Source of the DNA: Vreelandella sedimenti
GTDB lineage: Bacteria > Pseudomonadota > Gammaproteobacteria > Pseudomonadales > Halomonadaceae
Length of the DNA stretch: 64,000 nt
NCBI RefSeq assembly: GCF_013416325.1
Contig: NZ_JACCGK010000003.1
Location: 1-64,000, forward strand
Direction: 5' to 3'
Made by a program: the position numbers and the translations under genes. Numbering within the stretch: the stretch's first letter is position 1; every line of letters starts with the position of its first letter. The notes under the pieces were generated by a model. The model was not told the DNA's origin. It searched no databases and saw nothing but the letters and a program-made list of their open reading frames with translations. Shown here one piece after another: positions 54,520 to 63,365 of the stretch.

Positions 54520-55181
54520 GCCAGACTCCTCTCTAGGTGACGCTCAAGTCGGCGTCCGAACATGGTCAACGGTATGTTGATCAGGCAGTAGATCCCGGCC
54601 AGCACCAGGTAGTGCTGGAAGAACAAGTAGTCTGAAGAGGCTAGGTTCTGGGCCACTCGGGTAAGATCCGCTAACCCGACGACTGATACCAACGCCGAAG
54701 ATTTAATCAGCAACACCAGCTCGTTAACCAGTGAGGGCAGGGTGCTTTGAACCGCTTGGGGCAGTTCAACGCGCAGTAAAATAGCGGGGCGGCTCATGCC
54801 TAATAAGTGGGCTGCTTCACGCTGACCAGAGGGGATCGCCAACAGCCCTCCGCGTAAAATCTCTGCGATATAGGCGCCTGAGCAGAGTGAGAGCGCCATA
54901 ATGGCGGCTACCATAGGAGGCAGATTGGGTAGCCCGAACATCGGTGCCAAGTAGTAGATAACCAGTAGCTGCACGAGCAGCGGCACCCCTCGAAAGATAA
55001 AGATATAGCTGCCGCCGAGGCGACGTAGCAAAGGCATTTTGGCTAATTGCATGCTGGCAATAAGAGTGCCGATAACAAAGCCAATGGCATTGCCTAGCAG
55101 TGACGTCTGAAGCGTGATAAGGAGTGCCTTACCCAGCAGCGGCAGGCTAAAGAGAAAAGTCGGCCAGTCGAACATTGGCAA
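54516..55181 (-). CDS. Polar amino-acid ABC transporter permease (first)
   Basis: 221 residues, five hydrophobic segments, with the conserved IPSGQREAAHLLGMS loop near the middle and the His/Glu/Gln permease start (LPLLGKALLITLQTSLLGN in part). Paired with the next gene by a 4-nt overlap; 72 bp after the binding-protein gene. Confidence 0.92.
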   Translation of the reverse strand: MPMFDWPTFLFSLPLLGKALLITLQTSLLGNAIGFVIGTLIASMQLAKMPLLRRLGGSYIFIFRGVPLLVQLLVIYYLAPMFGLPNLPPMVAAIMALSLCSGAYIAEILRGGLLAIPSGQREAAHLLGMSRPAILLRVELPQAVQSTLPSLVNELVLLIKSSALVSVVGLADLTRVAQNLASSDYLFFQHYLVLAGIYCLINIPLTMFGRRLERHLERSLA

Positions 55182-55253
55182 GATCCCCGGAGGTGAGGGA
55201 GTGCGTGCTGGGCGGCATGCGCAGCGGTTGCCCCAGCACGCGTTGAAGGCAGA

Positions 55254-56087
55254 TTAGATCTCGGGTTCAAAATCTTCGCTGGGAATGTCCATTGGTGCGC
55301 CGAACCACTTAGTTTGCAGCTCCGAGAGGCTGCCATCTTCGTGCATGGATAGAAGTACCTCGTTGATAGCTTCAACCAATGAAGCGGACTCCTCATCATT
55401 GCGTGCCATATAGCCAAAGAAGGCGGGTTGACCAAAAGGTGGTTGGACAACCTCGAACATGGGGCGCTGCGTCGCGGTATAAGCAATATTGGGTAGCGAG
55501 TTCGCCACTGCGTCGATACGCCCAGCGGCAAGGTCGGCGTAGGTTTGGCTATAATCAACATACTCGGTAATGGTGGGCGGCTCTGGCAGTTCAGCAGCAA
55601 ACGCCTTCAGCTGTTCCAATTGGGCTGTTCCGCGCCCACCGCCGGCCGCTTTGCCAGAAATATCTTCAGGCGTTTGAATAGAGTCATCGTCAGCACGTTT
55701 CAGAATAGCGACAGTGGCATCGGCGATTGGCAAGGTGAAGTTGTAGCGTAGTTTGCGCTCTTGGGTAATCATCGCGGGGCCAGCAACGAAATCGTAATTT
55801 CCAGCCTCAAGACCGGGAAGTACGCTGGGCCAGGGTAGGTCGATCCAATTAATAGAGACCCCGAGTTCACTACCGACACGCTCCATAAGCTCGAGGTTGA
55901 GGCCGCTCTGTTGACCAGCATCTAAATATGCGAAGGGGGCGAAGTGAAACTCTGTGCCGACGTTGAGTACGCCCCGCTCCTTGACATCGTCAAGCAGGTC
56001 TGCAGAAGCAGAGGTGGCTGCTAAACAGAGGCCAAGGGCTAGCGTTAGCTTAGAGAGTGACAGCTTGAGTAGATTGGGCTTTTTCAT
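55254..56087 (-). CDS. Polar amino-acid ABC transporter substrate-binding protein
   Basis: 277 residues from the ATG at 56087. Signal peptide (LTLALGLCLAATSASA), then GVLNVGTEFHFAPFAYLDA, the family 3 binding-protein start (part: FHFAPFAYLD), LVPGLEAGNYDF-like and DATVAILKRADD. It captures an amino-acid-like ligand in the periplasm. It is first in a minus-strand run of seven genes; a HutC-type operator lies 108-127 bp upstream, so uptake is part of the hut-type regulon. Confidence 0.9.
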   Translation of the reverse strand: MKKPNLLKLSLSKLTLALGLCLAATSASADLLDDVKERGVLNVGTEFHFAPFAYLDAGQQSGLNLELMERVGSELGVSINWIDLPWPSVLPGLEAGNYDFVAGPAMITQERKLRYNFTLPIADATVAILKRADDDSIQTPEDISGKAAGGGRGTAQLEQLKAFAAELPEPPTITEYVDYSQTYADLAAGRIDAVANSLPNIAYTATQRPMFEVVQPPFGQPAFFGYMARNDEESASLVEAINEVLLSMHEDGSLSELQTKWFGAPMDIPSEDFEPEI

Positions 56088-56194
56088 TGAGTAATGACTC
56101 CATGGGACTCGGAACGGTGTGACTGACAGCACATGTCAGCGCTTCAACGATGCAAACTTCCCCTATGTAAAAGCAAACTACATGCCAAAAAGTA

Positions 56195-56214
56195 CTTACC
56201 TGTATATACATAAT
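56195..56214. promoter_or_regulatory. HutC-type operator upstream of the transporter operon
   Basis: CTTACCTGTATATACATAAT contains the perfect palindrome TGTATATACA (56201-56210), the core known for HutC-type regulators. The full 20 bp recurs exactly, inverted, at 60597-60616 upstream of hutH. Confidence 0.75.
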
Positions 56215-56338
56215 GGTTTTGCAGATTTTGACCTCAAATCGTCAATCACACTTTGCACAATTTGGGTGCGTACTGACTTCAACGGAGGGATTAACAGAAC
56301 CATTGTTTAACTGAAATGTTGTTTAACTGAGCTACTAC

Positions 56339-57727
56339 TTAATTAAGTAACTTGCCAGGATTGAGAATGCCGTTAGGGTCGAGGGTATGTTTGAGGGCGC
56401 GCATAACGTCCATCACTTCGGGGTGGACACTGTGGTGTAAGAAATCGCGCTTGAGTAGGCCGATACCATGTTCGGCAGAAATTGAGCCGTGGTATTCGCC
56501 GACCAATCGATAGATCTCAGCTTCGATAGCATGGCGAGTCTCTGGTGTATCCTCGGCTAGCGTGCGGCCATTTACGGTTAGGTGTAGATTGCTGTCGCCG
56601 ATATGGCCGAAGTTGACGATGCTGATGCCCGGCCAGCGCTGCTGCAGCATCGCGCCAGCGGCTTCGACGAAGGCGCCGATCGTGGGAATCGGCAGGCTGA
56701 GATCGAAGTTGATCGGCGCTAGCTTGAGTGGAAATTCTCCGGTCGCCTCGCGAATCGCCCATAGTGCCTGGGCTTGTGGGATGCTGCTTGCCAATACGGC
56801 ATCTGCCACCTCGCCTGTTTCAATGGCGGCTGCTAGTGCCGTCTCCAGATGATTTGCATCGCCTTCGGCCTCGCACAACACGTAAAGAGCGTGGCTTGTG
56901 GGCAACGGTGGCTGACTATCTCGCCAATCGCAGCTCATGGTGTAAAAGTCTTGCCACATCACCTCAAATGCTTCTAGCGCCAACCCTGCGCCGCGTAGGC
57001 GGTGGAGCAACGCTACTGCTGCCTTATAGTTGGGCAGTCCACACAGCATTGTATGGGGTTCGCCTTGGGGCGGTGCCATACACAGCACGGCACGGGTGAT
57101 AATACCTAGGGTGCCTTCGGCACCGATAAAGCAGTGCTTAAGGTCGTAACCGGTATTGTTCTTGATCATGCCGTTCATCAAGTCGAGAATCCGGCCATCT
57201 GCTAGCACTACCTCCAGGCCGAGCACCTGGTCGCGGGTCATGCCGTGACGAATAACCCCATGGCCTCCAGCGTTAGTGGCAATAGTGCCGCCAATCTGGC
57301 AGCTTCCCCGAGCGCCAAAATCGACCGGATAGCGAAAGCCAGCCTCCTTAGCCGCGTTCTGCACCACTTCAAGCGTGGTGCCCGCCCGTACCGTCAGCGT
57401 GGCGGCGTCGCGATCAACGCTCTCCACCCCGGTGAGCCGGGAAAGCGATACCGCGATGCTATCGGCATTGGGCACTGCCGCGCCCGCTAAGCCGGTCATT
57501 CCCCCCTGAGGAACCACCGCGCGGCGATGTTCATGACATAGACGTAGCAGCCTGGAGACCTCTTCACTACTGGTAGGGCGTACTAGCGCCAGAGGTCGGC
57601 AGGCGGCATGGCCCGTCCAGTCGCTGAAGCAGGACTCAGGAATCGCCTCACCCAGCAGCACGCTGTCGCCAAAGCCATCGCGTAGTAAGTCCAAGAAGAC
57701 GTCCTTATTGGCTGGATCAACACTCAC
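56339..57727 (-). CDS. FAD-linked D-2-hydroxyacid oxidoreductase (GlcD-like)
   Basis: 462 residues. The FAD-binding PCMH domain shows VVPQGGMTGLAGAAVP and the pyrophosphate loop IGGTIATNAGGHGVIRHG; the C-terminal half has IVNFGHIGDSNLHL and ISAEHGIGLLKR. This is the GlcD/D-lactate/D-2-hydroxyglutarate dehydrogenase group, which oxidises D-2-hydroxyacids to 2-oxo acids. It overlaps the FMN oxidase gene by 4 nt, an interesting pair because the two act on opposite stereoisomers. Confidence 0.88.
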   Translation of the reverse strand: MSVDPANKDVFLDLLRDGFGDSVLLGEAIPESCFSDWTGHAACRPLALVRPTSSEEVSRLLRLCHEHRRAVVPQGGMTGLAGAAVPNADSIAVSLSRLTGVESVDRDAATLTVRAGTTLEVVQNAAKEAGFRYPVDFGARGSCQIGGTIATNAGGHGVIRHGMTRDQVLGLEVVLADGRILDLMNGMIKNNTGYDLKHCFIGAEGTLGIITRAVLCMAPPQGEPHTMLCGLPNYKAAVALLHRLRGAGLALEAFEVMWQDFYTMSCDWRDSQPPLPTSHALYVLCEAEGDANHLETALAAAIETGEVADAVLASSIPQAQALWAIREATGEFPLKLAPINFDLSLPIPTIGAFVEAAGAMLQQRWPGISIVNFGHIGDSNLHLTVNGRTLAEDTPETRHAIEAEIYRLVGEYHGSISAEHGIGLLKRDFLHHSVHPEVMDVMRALKHTLDPNGILNPGKLLN

Positions 57728-58992
57728 GGTAGATCTCCCATGGTTGGTTGCACGGTTGCTATGTGGGAATGCACCGAATTAGCGGTGGGATAGTCTGGGA
57801 AGTAGCGTGGAATATGGAGGGGAGGGCCCAGGCAGCTACGGTCGAGCTGGTTTAGGCGAGGGCGCCCCAGCAAGGCAAGGGTGTTACGCAATTGTTGGTG
57901 GAGTAGCGTCAGAGCATGTGCGGCACCCGCCTCGCCGCCGACCGAGAGCCCATACAGTGTGGCCCGCCCGCTGAGTACTCCATTTGCGCCCAGGGCTAGC
58001 GCTTTTGCGATATCGCTGCCTCGACGGATGCCGCTATCAAGCAGGATTTCACACTGTTTCCCCACCGCCTCTACAATCAATGGCAGGCAGTCGAGGCTGG
58101 CGGGAGAGTCATCAAGTTGGCGTCCGCCATGGTTGGTGACCACGATGGCGTCAGCCCCCAGTCGCTGGCAGTGACGGGCATCTTCAGCATTGAGGATACC
58201 TTTGACGATCAGCTTGCCTGACCATTGCTGGCGAATCTCGGCTAACGATTCCCATGTGAAGTCGGTAGCCATCTGTTGGCTAATATAGGTAGCCGCGCTG
58301 GCTGCACTATGCTCTCCATGGGGCAAGTACTTGAGCAAGTTGCCCAGCGTCGGCAGACCGTGGGGCCATAGCGCCTGAGCTGCCCAGTACGGGTGAAAAA
58401 AGGCGTCAAAAGCGTGGCGAAGTGTTAGCCGCCGGGGATTCTGGTAGCTGCGATTATCCCATTCACGCCGGCCCAGCACCACCGCGTCAGTAGTTACCAC
58501 AAGGGCCTCTGCATTGGCCACTTGAGCACGCTCGATTAGATCCCTGGTTGCCTGCTTATCACGTAAGGGGTAGAGCTGAAACCAAAGCCGACCGGCCGGG
58601 ACGGCTGCGGCGATCTCTTCAAGGCTGTTGCAGGAAACGGTGCTGAGCGTGAAAGGAATATCGTGTTGCTGTGCTGCTCGCGCCAGTGCTATGTCGGCAT
58701 CACGCCACAACATACCGTTGTAGCCGGTAGGGGCAATGGCTAATGGCATTGCGCACTCTTTTCCCAGCAGTGTAGCGCTGCTATCGATTTCGCTTAGGTC
58801 AATGAGCGTACGAGGTCGCCACTGCCAGCGTTGAAAGGCCCTGCGGTTGTCGTTAAGGGTGCGCTCGTCCTCGGCACCGGCGTTGAGATACTCCCAGGCA
58901 AAGGCAGGAAGTCGCTTGCTGGCCATTGCAGCAAGTTCATCGATACTTTGCGCCTGGCGCCAGCGGTGGCTAGGTGCGTAGCGTCGTTGCAT
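57724..58992 (-). CDS. FMN-dependent L-2-hydroxyacid dehydrogenase/oxidase
   Basis: 422 residues from the ATG at 58992 (GAGGAA site; 41 further codons are open upstream inside hutH without support). Features: IAPTGYNGMLWRDADIALA, LIVKGILNAEDA with the FMN Lys, VVTNHGGRQLDDSPAS with the catalytic His, and ILLDSGIRRGSD. It belongs with L-lactate/mandelate/glycolate enzymes. It starts one base after the hutH stop region, so histidine lyase and hydroxyacid oxidation are tied in one operon. Confidence 0.88.
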   Translation of the reverse strand: MQRRYAPSHRWRQAQSIDELAAMASKRLPAFAWEYLNAGAEDERTLNDNRRAFQRWQWRPRTLIDLSEIDSSATLLGKECAMPLAIAPTGYNGMLWRDADIALARAAQQHDIPFTLSTVSCNSLEEIAAAVPAGRLWFQLYPLRDKQATRDLIERAQVANAEALVVTTDAVVLGRREWDNRSYQNPRRLTLRHAFDAFFHPYWAAQALWPHGLPTLGNLLKYLPHGEHSAASAATYISQQMATDFTWESLAEIRQQWSGKLIVKGILNAEDARHCQRLGADAIVVTNHGGRQLDDSPASLDCLPLIVEAVGKQCEILLDSGIRRGSDIAKALALGANGVLSGRATLYGLSVGGEAGAAHALTLLHQQLRNTLALLGRPRLNQLDRSCLGPPLHIPRYFPDYPTANSVHSHIATVQPTMGDLP

Positions 58993-58993
58993 G

Positions 58994-60526
58994 TTATTCC
59001 TCAGCGTAGAGCCGTGAGCGGGGCAGTAGCGTCTCGAAGGCAGCGTCAGCGACGAATCGCTGAGCGGCAACCAGATCGGGTGCGAAATAGCGATCCCGTT
59101 CATAACGTGCCACATCGCGGCGAATAGTTGCCAGAGCTTCTTCGAGGGAGGGGGAGGAAGTTAGGGGGCGATGGAACTCAACCCCCTGGGCCGCTGCCAG
59201 CAATTCAATAGCCACCACGGCGCTGGAATTGAACGCCATATCGGCCAGCCGCCTTGCCGCGAAGGTGGCCATGGAGACGTGATCCTCTTGATTGGCTGAG
59301 GTGGGTAAGCTATCGACCGAGGCTGGGTGCGCCAGGGTTTTGTTCTCTGAGGCCAATGCGGCGGCGCTGACCTGAGCGATCATAAAACCGGAGTTGAGTC
59401 CGCTCTCTTCGACCAGGAAGGCTGGCAAGCCTGACAGCGCCGGATCGACTAGTTGGGCGATGCGGCGTTCCGACAGTGCACCGATTTCAGAGATCACCAG
59501 CGCCAACACATCCGACGCCATAGCCACCGGCTCGGCATGGAAGTTGCCGCCGGAAAGCACATCACCATTATCGAAGACCAGTGGGTTGTCGGAGACCGCG
59601 TTGGCCTCGCGCAGAAACACGTTGGCAGCGAAACGAAGATGATCCAGGCAGGCGCCCATCACCTGGGGCTGACAGCGCAGCGAGTATGGGTCTTGAACCC
59701 TTGGGCAGTCGCGGTGCGATTCACGTACGCTGCTGCCAGCCAGCAATTCACGGTAGAAAACGGCTACATCCCGCTGACCGGGATGACCACGAACTGCCTG
59801 AATACGCTCGTCAAATGGGGTATCCGACCCTTTTAAGGCATCCACCGACAGGCTTCCTGCCACCACGGCAGCGGTAAATAGCTTCTCGGTGGCGAACAGC
59901 CCACGAAGCGCCAGCGCGGTGGATACCTGGGTGCCGTTGATCAGTGCCAATCCTTCCTTGGGTGCTAGCGTTAGCGGTTCGATACCTGCCAGCGCAAGCC
60001 CCTCAGCGGCGGGCATCTCTCGACCTTGATGACGCATGTGGCCTTCGCCAAGCAGGGTGGCCGCCATATGCGCCAGCGGCGCGAGATCCCCAGACGCGCC
60101 CACCGAGCCTTTAGCAGGAATACATGGGTAGACCCGCGCATTGTAAAGCGCCAATAGCGCTTCAATAATCAACCAGCGTACGCCCGAGTAGCCACGCGCC
60201 AACGAAGTTGCTTTCAGCGCCAGAATCAGCCCCACGGTGGCGTCATCCAGATTGTCGCCGACCCCGGTGCTGTGTGACAGCACCAGGTTCCGCTGCAGCT
60301 CGGTTAGCGATGCGCGTGGGATGGAGGTTTGGGCTAGGACGCCAAAGCCAGTGTTAATGCCGTAAACGGTGCGGCCGCTGTCCAGAATGTCGCTGACCGT
60401 GGCTTCGGCCCGAGCAACCTGATCCCGGCTCTCCTCGCCGAGCGCGAGAGTGGGACTGCCCTCGAAAAGCTCCCGCAGTGTAGCGAGCGTTATTTGGCCT
60501 GGGGAGAGTCGTTGTATCGATGTCAT
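58994..60526 (-). CDS. hutH: Histidine ammonia-lyase
   Basis: 510 residues from the ATG at 60526. The self-made MIO cofactor comes from the Ala-Ser-Gly in [14 protein letters not shown] (about 143-145). Other family landmarks are [12 protein letters not shown] with the active Tyr region, [16 protein letters not shown] and SADQEDHVSM-like [14 protein letters not shown]. It deaminates L-histidine to urocanate; a methylated or otherwise modified histidine cannot be excluded. Upstream lies a HutC-type operator 71-90 bp before the start. Unlike most hut operons, hutU and hutI are not adjacent. Confidence 0.92.
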   Translation of the reverse strand: MTSIQRLSPGQITLATLRELFEGSPTLALGEESRDQVARAEATVSDILDSGRTVYGINTGFGVLAQTSIPRASLTELQRNLVLSHSTGVGDNLDDATVGLILALKATSLARGYSGVRWLIIEALLALYNARVYPCIPAKGSVGASGDLAPLAHMAATLLGEGHMRHQGREMPAAEGLALAGIEPLTLAPKEGLALINGTQVSTALALRGLFATEKLFTAAVVAGSLSVDALKGSDTPFDERIQAVRGHPGQRDVAVFYRELLAGSSVRESHRDCPRVQDPYSLRCQPQVMGACLDHLRFAANVFLREANAVSDNPLVFDNGDVLSGGNFHAEPVAMASDVLALVISEIGALSERRIAQLVDPALSGLPAFLVEESGLNSGFMIAQVSAAALASENKTLAHPASVDSLPTSANQEDHVSMATFAARRLADMAFNSSAVVAIELLAAAQGVEFHRPLTSSPSLEEALATIRRDVARYERDRYFAPDLVAAQRFVADAAFETLLPRSRLYAEE

Positions 60527-60596
60527 GGTTACCTCTATTGGCGCTTGGTAAACAGTATGCCGTGATGAAAGTGGTGGTGATGAAGTGAATGCCTTT

Positions 60597-60616
60597 ATTA
60601 TGTATATACAGGTAAG
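60597..60616. promoter_or_regulatory. HutC-type operator upstream of hutH
   Basis: ATTATGTATATACAGGTAAG is the exact reverse complement of the 20 bp at 56195-56214 and includes TGTATATACA at 60601-60610. It is placed where a repressor would control the minus-strand hutH transcript. Confidence 0.75.
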
Positions 60617-60756
60617 TGGGTTTGATGCAAGCGTAAAAGTAGATGCTAAGGCATGAATCATGAATTTATAATTTTTGCGTATTTTAAGTGCGATATTTAT
60701 CTTTATGTCTCATTTTTGTGCACTTTTATTTTCTGGTAGGTCTTAGTTGCTCGTCG

Positions 60757-60773
60757 ATATGTATATACTTACT
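60757..60773. promoter_or_regulatory. Third HutC-type site, next to the sigma-54 promoter
   Basis: ATATGTATATACTTACT shares TGTATATAC and the following TTAC spacing with the other two sites, though the palindrome is imperfect at its end. It lies 26 bp before the sigma-54 elements, in position to control the plus-strand genes. Confidence 0.6.
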
Positions 60774-60798
60774 GATTATTTAGCCTCTTGATGTCTTT

Positions 60799-60814
60799 TG
60801 GCACGCTCATTGCA
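60799..60814 (+). promoter_or_regulatory. Sigma-54 promoter for the plus-strand hut genes
   Basis: TGGCAC-GCTCA-TTGCA fits the -24/-12 consensus completely, with GG and GC at the required spacing. It is about 100 bp upstream of the oxygenase gene. Sigma-54 control of histidine use through CbrAB or NtrBC is established in Pseudomonas, so nitrogen or carbon/nitrogen balance probably gates this operon. TCATTGCAAA occurs twice here (60807-60816, 60821-60830). Confidence 0.75.
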
Positions 60815-60912
60815 AAATCGTCATTGCAAAGCCCTCACTATCATTTTTGAAAAACAAAACAGCTAAGAGGATGTGCGCAAGTACGTTCTATTAACGTTAG
60901 GAGACACAGCAG

Positions 60913-61884
60913 ATGAGCAACTCAGCAATGACCATTCCTCTTGTTGATATGCAGGGCGTGCGGGAGGGGGACGCCCAATGCCTCGCTCGGGCAGGTGAGG
61001 CAATCCATGCTGCCTGTACCCAGGTGGGCTTTTTTTACATCATCAATCATGGGCTTCCCCAGGCGGTGATAGATGATGCTATGAAGGCCGCTCAACGCTT
61101 TTTTGGCGAGCCGCTTGAACGCAAGGTGGAGGTGGCGGTTAATAAGCGCCACCGCGGTTTTCATCGTCGTGGAGGTGCGACCATGTACCAGGCGACTCAC
61201 CCCGATGAGAAAGAGTTTTATAGCTTTGGGTTGGATCTGGCCGAGGATGACCCGAGCGTGCTGGCGGGGGAGGCGTTGCGCGGACCGAACCAGTGGCCGA
61301 GTTTTATGCCTGAATTTCAGCAGGCGATGGATTGCTACTTTGTGGAAGTAGGTCGCTGTGGGGCAGACCTATTGCGTGCGATTGCGGTGAGTCTAGGGAT
61401 CGACCCTGAGTTCTTTGCGGCTAAATACACCAAGCCGTTGCAGCGCACCCAAGCGGTCTACTATCCCGTTCAGGCTGATGATCGACCAGCGGATCAATTT
61501 GGCGTTGCGCCGCATACTGACTATGGCTGCGTAACGTTGCTCTACCAAGACGCTGTCGGTGGTTTACAGGTGCGTGAGCTAGGTAGCGAGCGCTGGGTCG
61601 ACGCCCCCTTTATTGAGGGCTCGCTGGTGGTTAATGTCGGTGATTTGTTGGCGCGATGGTCTAATGACCGCTTCCGCTCTACGTTACATCGTGTCATCAA
61701 TACCAGTGGCCGCGAACGCTACTCCATTGCGACCTTTTATGACCCCGATTATGCTGCTCGCGTTGATCCTGCCGACCTCGGTGTACCGGCAGCAGAAGCC
61801 CACTATCCGCCAGTAGCTGCGGGTGATTACATCTTGGGTCGCATTGATGCCTCAATGAGCTACCGCAAGGCTGCCGCATCCTGA
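60913..61884 (+). CDS. Isopenicillin-N-synthase-family Fe(II)/2-oxoglutarate oxygenase
   Basis: 323 residues, with the non-haem DIOX_N region (CTQVGFFYIINHGLP) and the 2OG-FeII core: iron ligands His and Asp in APHTDYG, distal His in STLHRV, and the oxoglutarate Arg-x-Ser as RYSIATF. AGGAG precedes the ATG. It heads the plus-strand operon with hutD. Members of this family often act on amino acids or secondary metabolites; here an N-demethylation or ring oxidation of a histidine relative is possible (inference). Confidence 0.88.
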   Translation: MSNSAMTIPLVDMQGVREGDAQCLARAGEAIHAACTQVGFFYIINHGLPQAVIDDAMKAAQRFFGEPLERKVEVAVNKRHRGFHRRGGATMYQATHPDEKEFYSFGLDLAEDDPSVLAGEALRGPNQWPSFMPEFQQAMDCYFVEVGRCGADLLRAIAVSLGIDPEFFAAKYTKPLQRTQAVYYPVQADDRPADQFGVAPHTDYGCVTLLYQDAVGGLQVRELGSERWVDAPFIEGSLVVNVGDLLARWSNDRFRSTLHRVINTSGRERYSIATFYDPDYAARVDPADLGVPAAEAHYPPVAAGDYILGRIDASMSYRKAAAS

Positions 61885-61897
61885 TGGGGAGCAATCA

Positions 61898-62500
61898 ATG
61901 ACGCTGCCTGAAAGGTTATGCTTTAGTGAACTTTTGCCCGTCGCTTGGCAAAATGGCGGTGGAGTAACACGTGAAGTGGCGCGCCAGGAGGGCGATGGGA
62001 AATCGCCGGGCTGGCGGGTTTCGGTGGCTGAACTTGATAGAGAGGGGCCATTCTCGATTATTGCTGGGGTCAGGCGTCACTTTACGGTGATAGGCGAGTA
62101 TCCGGTCACACTTGTTTTGCCTGATCAGCGTGCTGTTTTGGCGCCTCGGGAAAGCTTTATCTTCGAAGGTGAAGCAGCGGTGAATTGCTTGTTGCCTGAA
62201 GGGCCGAGCCGGGCGCTGAATTTAATGTACAATCCAGCAAACTGGCAGGCTTCTGTTCGCTGGCTAACGTCTGGGGGGCCGCTAAGGCAAGCCCCAAGTG
62301 CTGAGACACTTATCTTAGCCGTTGACGGGCAGGCGTGGCTGGTCGGTGAGTCGTCACTGCCCATTACCAGTGGTGATATTTGGCACTGGCCCAGGCTGAA
62401 CGCTGCTTACGAGCTAGCGACCGATAGCGGTAACACAATGACATTTGAGACGCTGCCTGCAACGCACTTGATTAGGGTCGACCTGTCTCCGCGGGTTTGA
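61898..62500 (+). CDS. hutD: HutD-family cupin protein
   Basis: 200 residues beginning LCFSELLPVAWQNGGGVTREVA, the HutD start (core WQNGGGVTREV), then WRVSVAELDREGPFS. HutD is a two-cupin protein found in hut operons, thought to limit the pathway by binding formylglutamate or similar; its role is not fully settled. It is 13 bp after the oxygenase gene with a GGGAG site. Confidence 0.9.
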   Translation: MTLPERLCFSELLPVAWQNGGGVTREVARQEGDGKSPGWRVSVAELDREGPFSIIAGVRRHFTVIGEYPVTLVLPDQRAVLAPRESFIFEGEAAVNCLLPEGPSRALNLMYNPANWQASVRWLTSGGPLRQAPSAETLILAVDGQAWLVGESSLPITSGDIWHWPRLNAAYELATDSGNTMTFETLPATHLIRVDLSPRV

Positions 62501-62556
62501 TAATTCTTTTCAGAGTGTTCATGAGCGGGGTGGTGAAAGGGATTTGAGGAGAGCAC

Positions 62557-63270
62557 GTGGGACGCCAACCGCCCCGGTATCAACAGATTAAGCAGTACTT
62601 GCTGGATAATATCCAAACGGGGCATTTTCCCGTCGATCATAAGATCCCGCCTGAGGAGCAGCTTGCGGTTACCTTCGGTGTCAGCAGAATGACTGCCAAC
62701 AAGGCAATTCGCGACCTAGTGCAGGAAGGCTATCTGGTGCGTCAATCGGGGATCGGCACTTTTGTGACGGATCGTCGCTCTGAATCGCCATTGGCCGAAA
62801 TAAATAATATCGCTGATGAGGTACGCAGCCGTGGCCACGAATACACTAATCGTGTGGTGAGTTGCGAAGCGCTGAATGCTGACGATGAAATCGCCCTGCG
62901 GATGGGCGTTCGTATCGGGACCAGGTTGTTTCATTCGATTCTTATTCACTTGGAAAATGGCCTTCCGATCCAGCTCGAAGAGCGCTACGTCAATCCGCGC
63001 TGGGTGCCCGGCTATCTGGAAGCAAATTTTGCGCGCCAGACGCCCAACGAGGTGTTGGTTGCTGCCTGCCCGATTACCGATATGGAGCACGTGGTAGAGG
63101 CGGTGCTGCCAGAAGCGGGGGCGGCAGAGTGGCTAGAAATCGATGCTGCGCTACCCTGCCTTAGCGTTCGTCGGCGCACTTGGTCAGGCGACCGCCTAAT
63201 TAGCTATGCTCACCTGCTGCATCCCGGTGACCGCTATAAATTGCGTACTATGGCGAGCTCTTCTAAGTAG
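62557..63270 (+). CDS. hutC: HutC-type GntR histidine-utilisation repressor (second paralogue)
   Basis: 237 residues from a GTG at 62557 with GAGGAG at good distance. Winged helix: VTFGVSRMTANKAIRDLVQEGYL (core FGVSRMTANKAIRDL) and SGIGTFVTDRR. The UTRA domain contains LEERYVNPRWVPGY and RRTWSGDRLISYAHLLHPGDRY, as in HutC. It follows hutD in the usual hut order and is the best candidate to bind the TGTATATACA sites. Effector in the family: urocanate. Confidence 0.9.
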   Translation: MGRQPPRYQQIKQYLLDNIQTGHFPVDHKIPPEEQLAVTFGVSRMTANKAIRDLVQEGYLVRQSGIGTFVTDRRSESPLAEINNIADEVRSRGHEYTNRVVSCEALNADDEIALRMGVRIGTRLFHSILIHLENGLPIQLEERYVNPRWVPGYLEANFARQTPNEVLVAACPITDMEHVVEAVLPEAGAAEWLEIDAALPCLSVRRRTWSGDRLISYAHLLHPGDRYKLRTMASSSK

Positions 63271-63297
63271 TCGTTCTTGCAAAGCAGCTTAAGTCGT

Positions 63298-63362
63298 TCT
63301 CGCGAAACATTCTCCCGAAACATTCTCCCGAAACATTCTCGCGAAACATTCTCGCGAAACAA
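63298..63362. repeat. Five tandem copies of a 13-bp unit after hutF
   Basis: The unit TCTC(G/C)CGAAACA(T/A) is repeated five times without gaps (63298, 63311, 63324, 63337, 63350). A sixth, degenerate copy (TCTCACGAAACAG, 63374-63386) lies within the final codons of hutF, so the array seems to be an expansion of the hutF 3' end. It fills the gap between the converging hutC and hutF genes. Confidence 0.85.
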
Positions 63363-63365
63363 TAA

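Noticed and set aside
56240..56275. Possible sigma-54 promoter for the transporter operon (GCACCCAAATTGTGC on the minus strand)
   Set aside because: The -24 and -12 elements match poorly and the conserved GC of the -12 element is missing.
63298..63362. CRISPR array
   Set aside because: The units are 13 bp and contiguous with no spacers.
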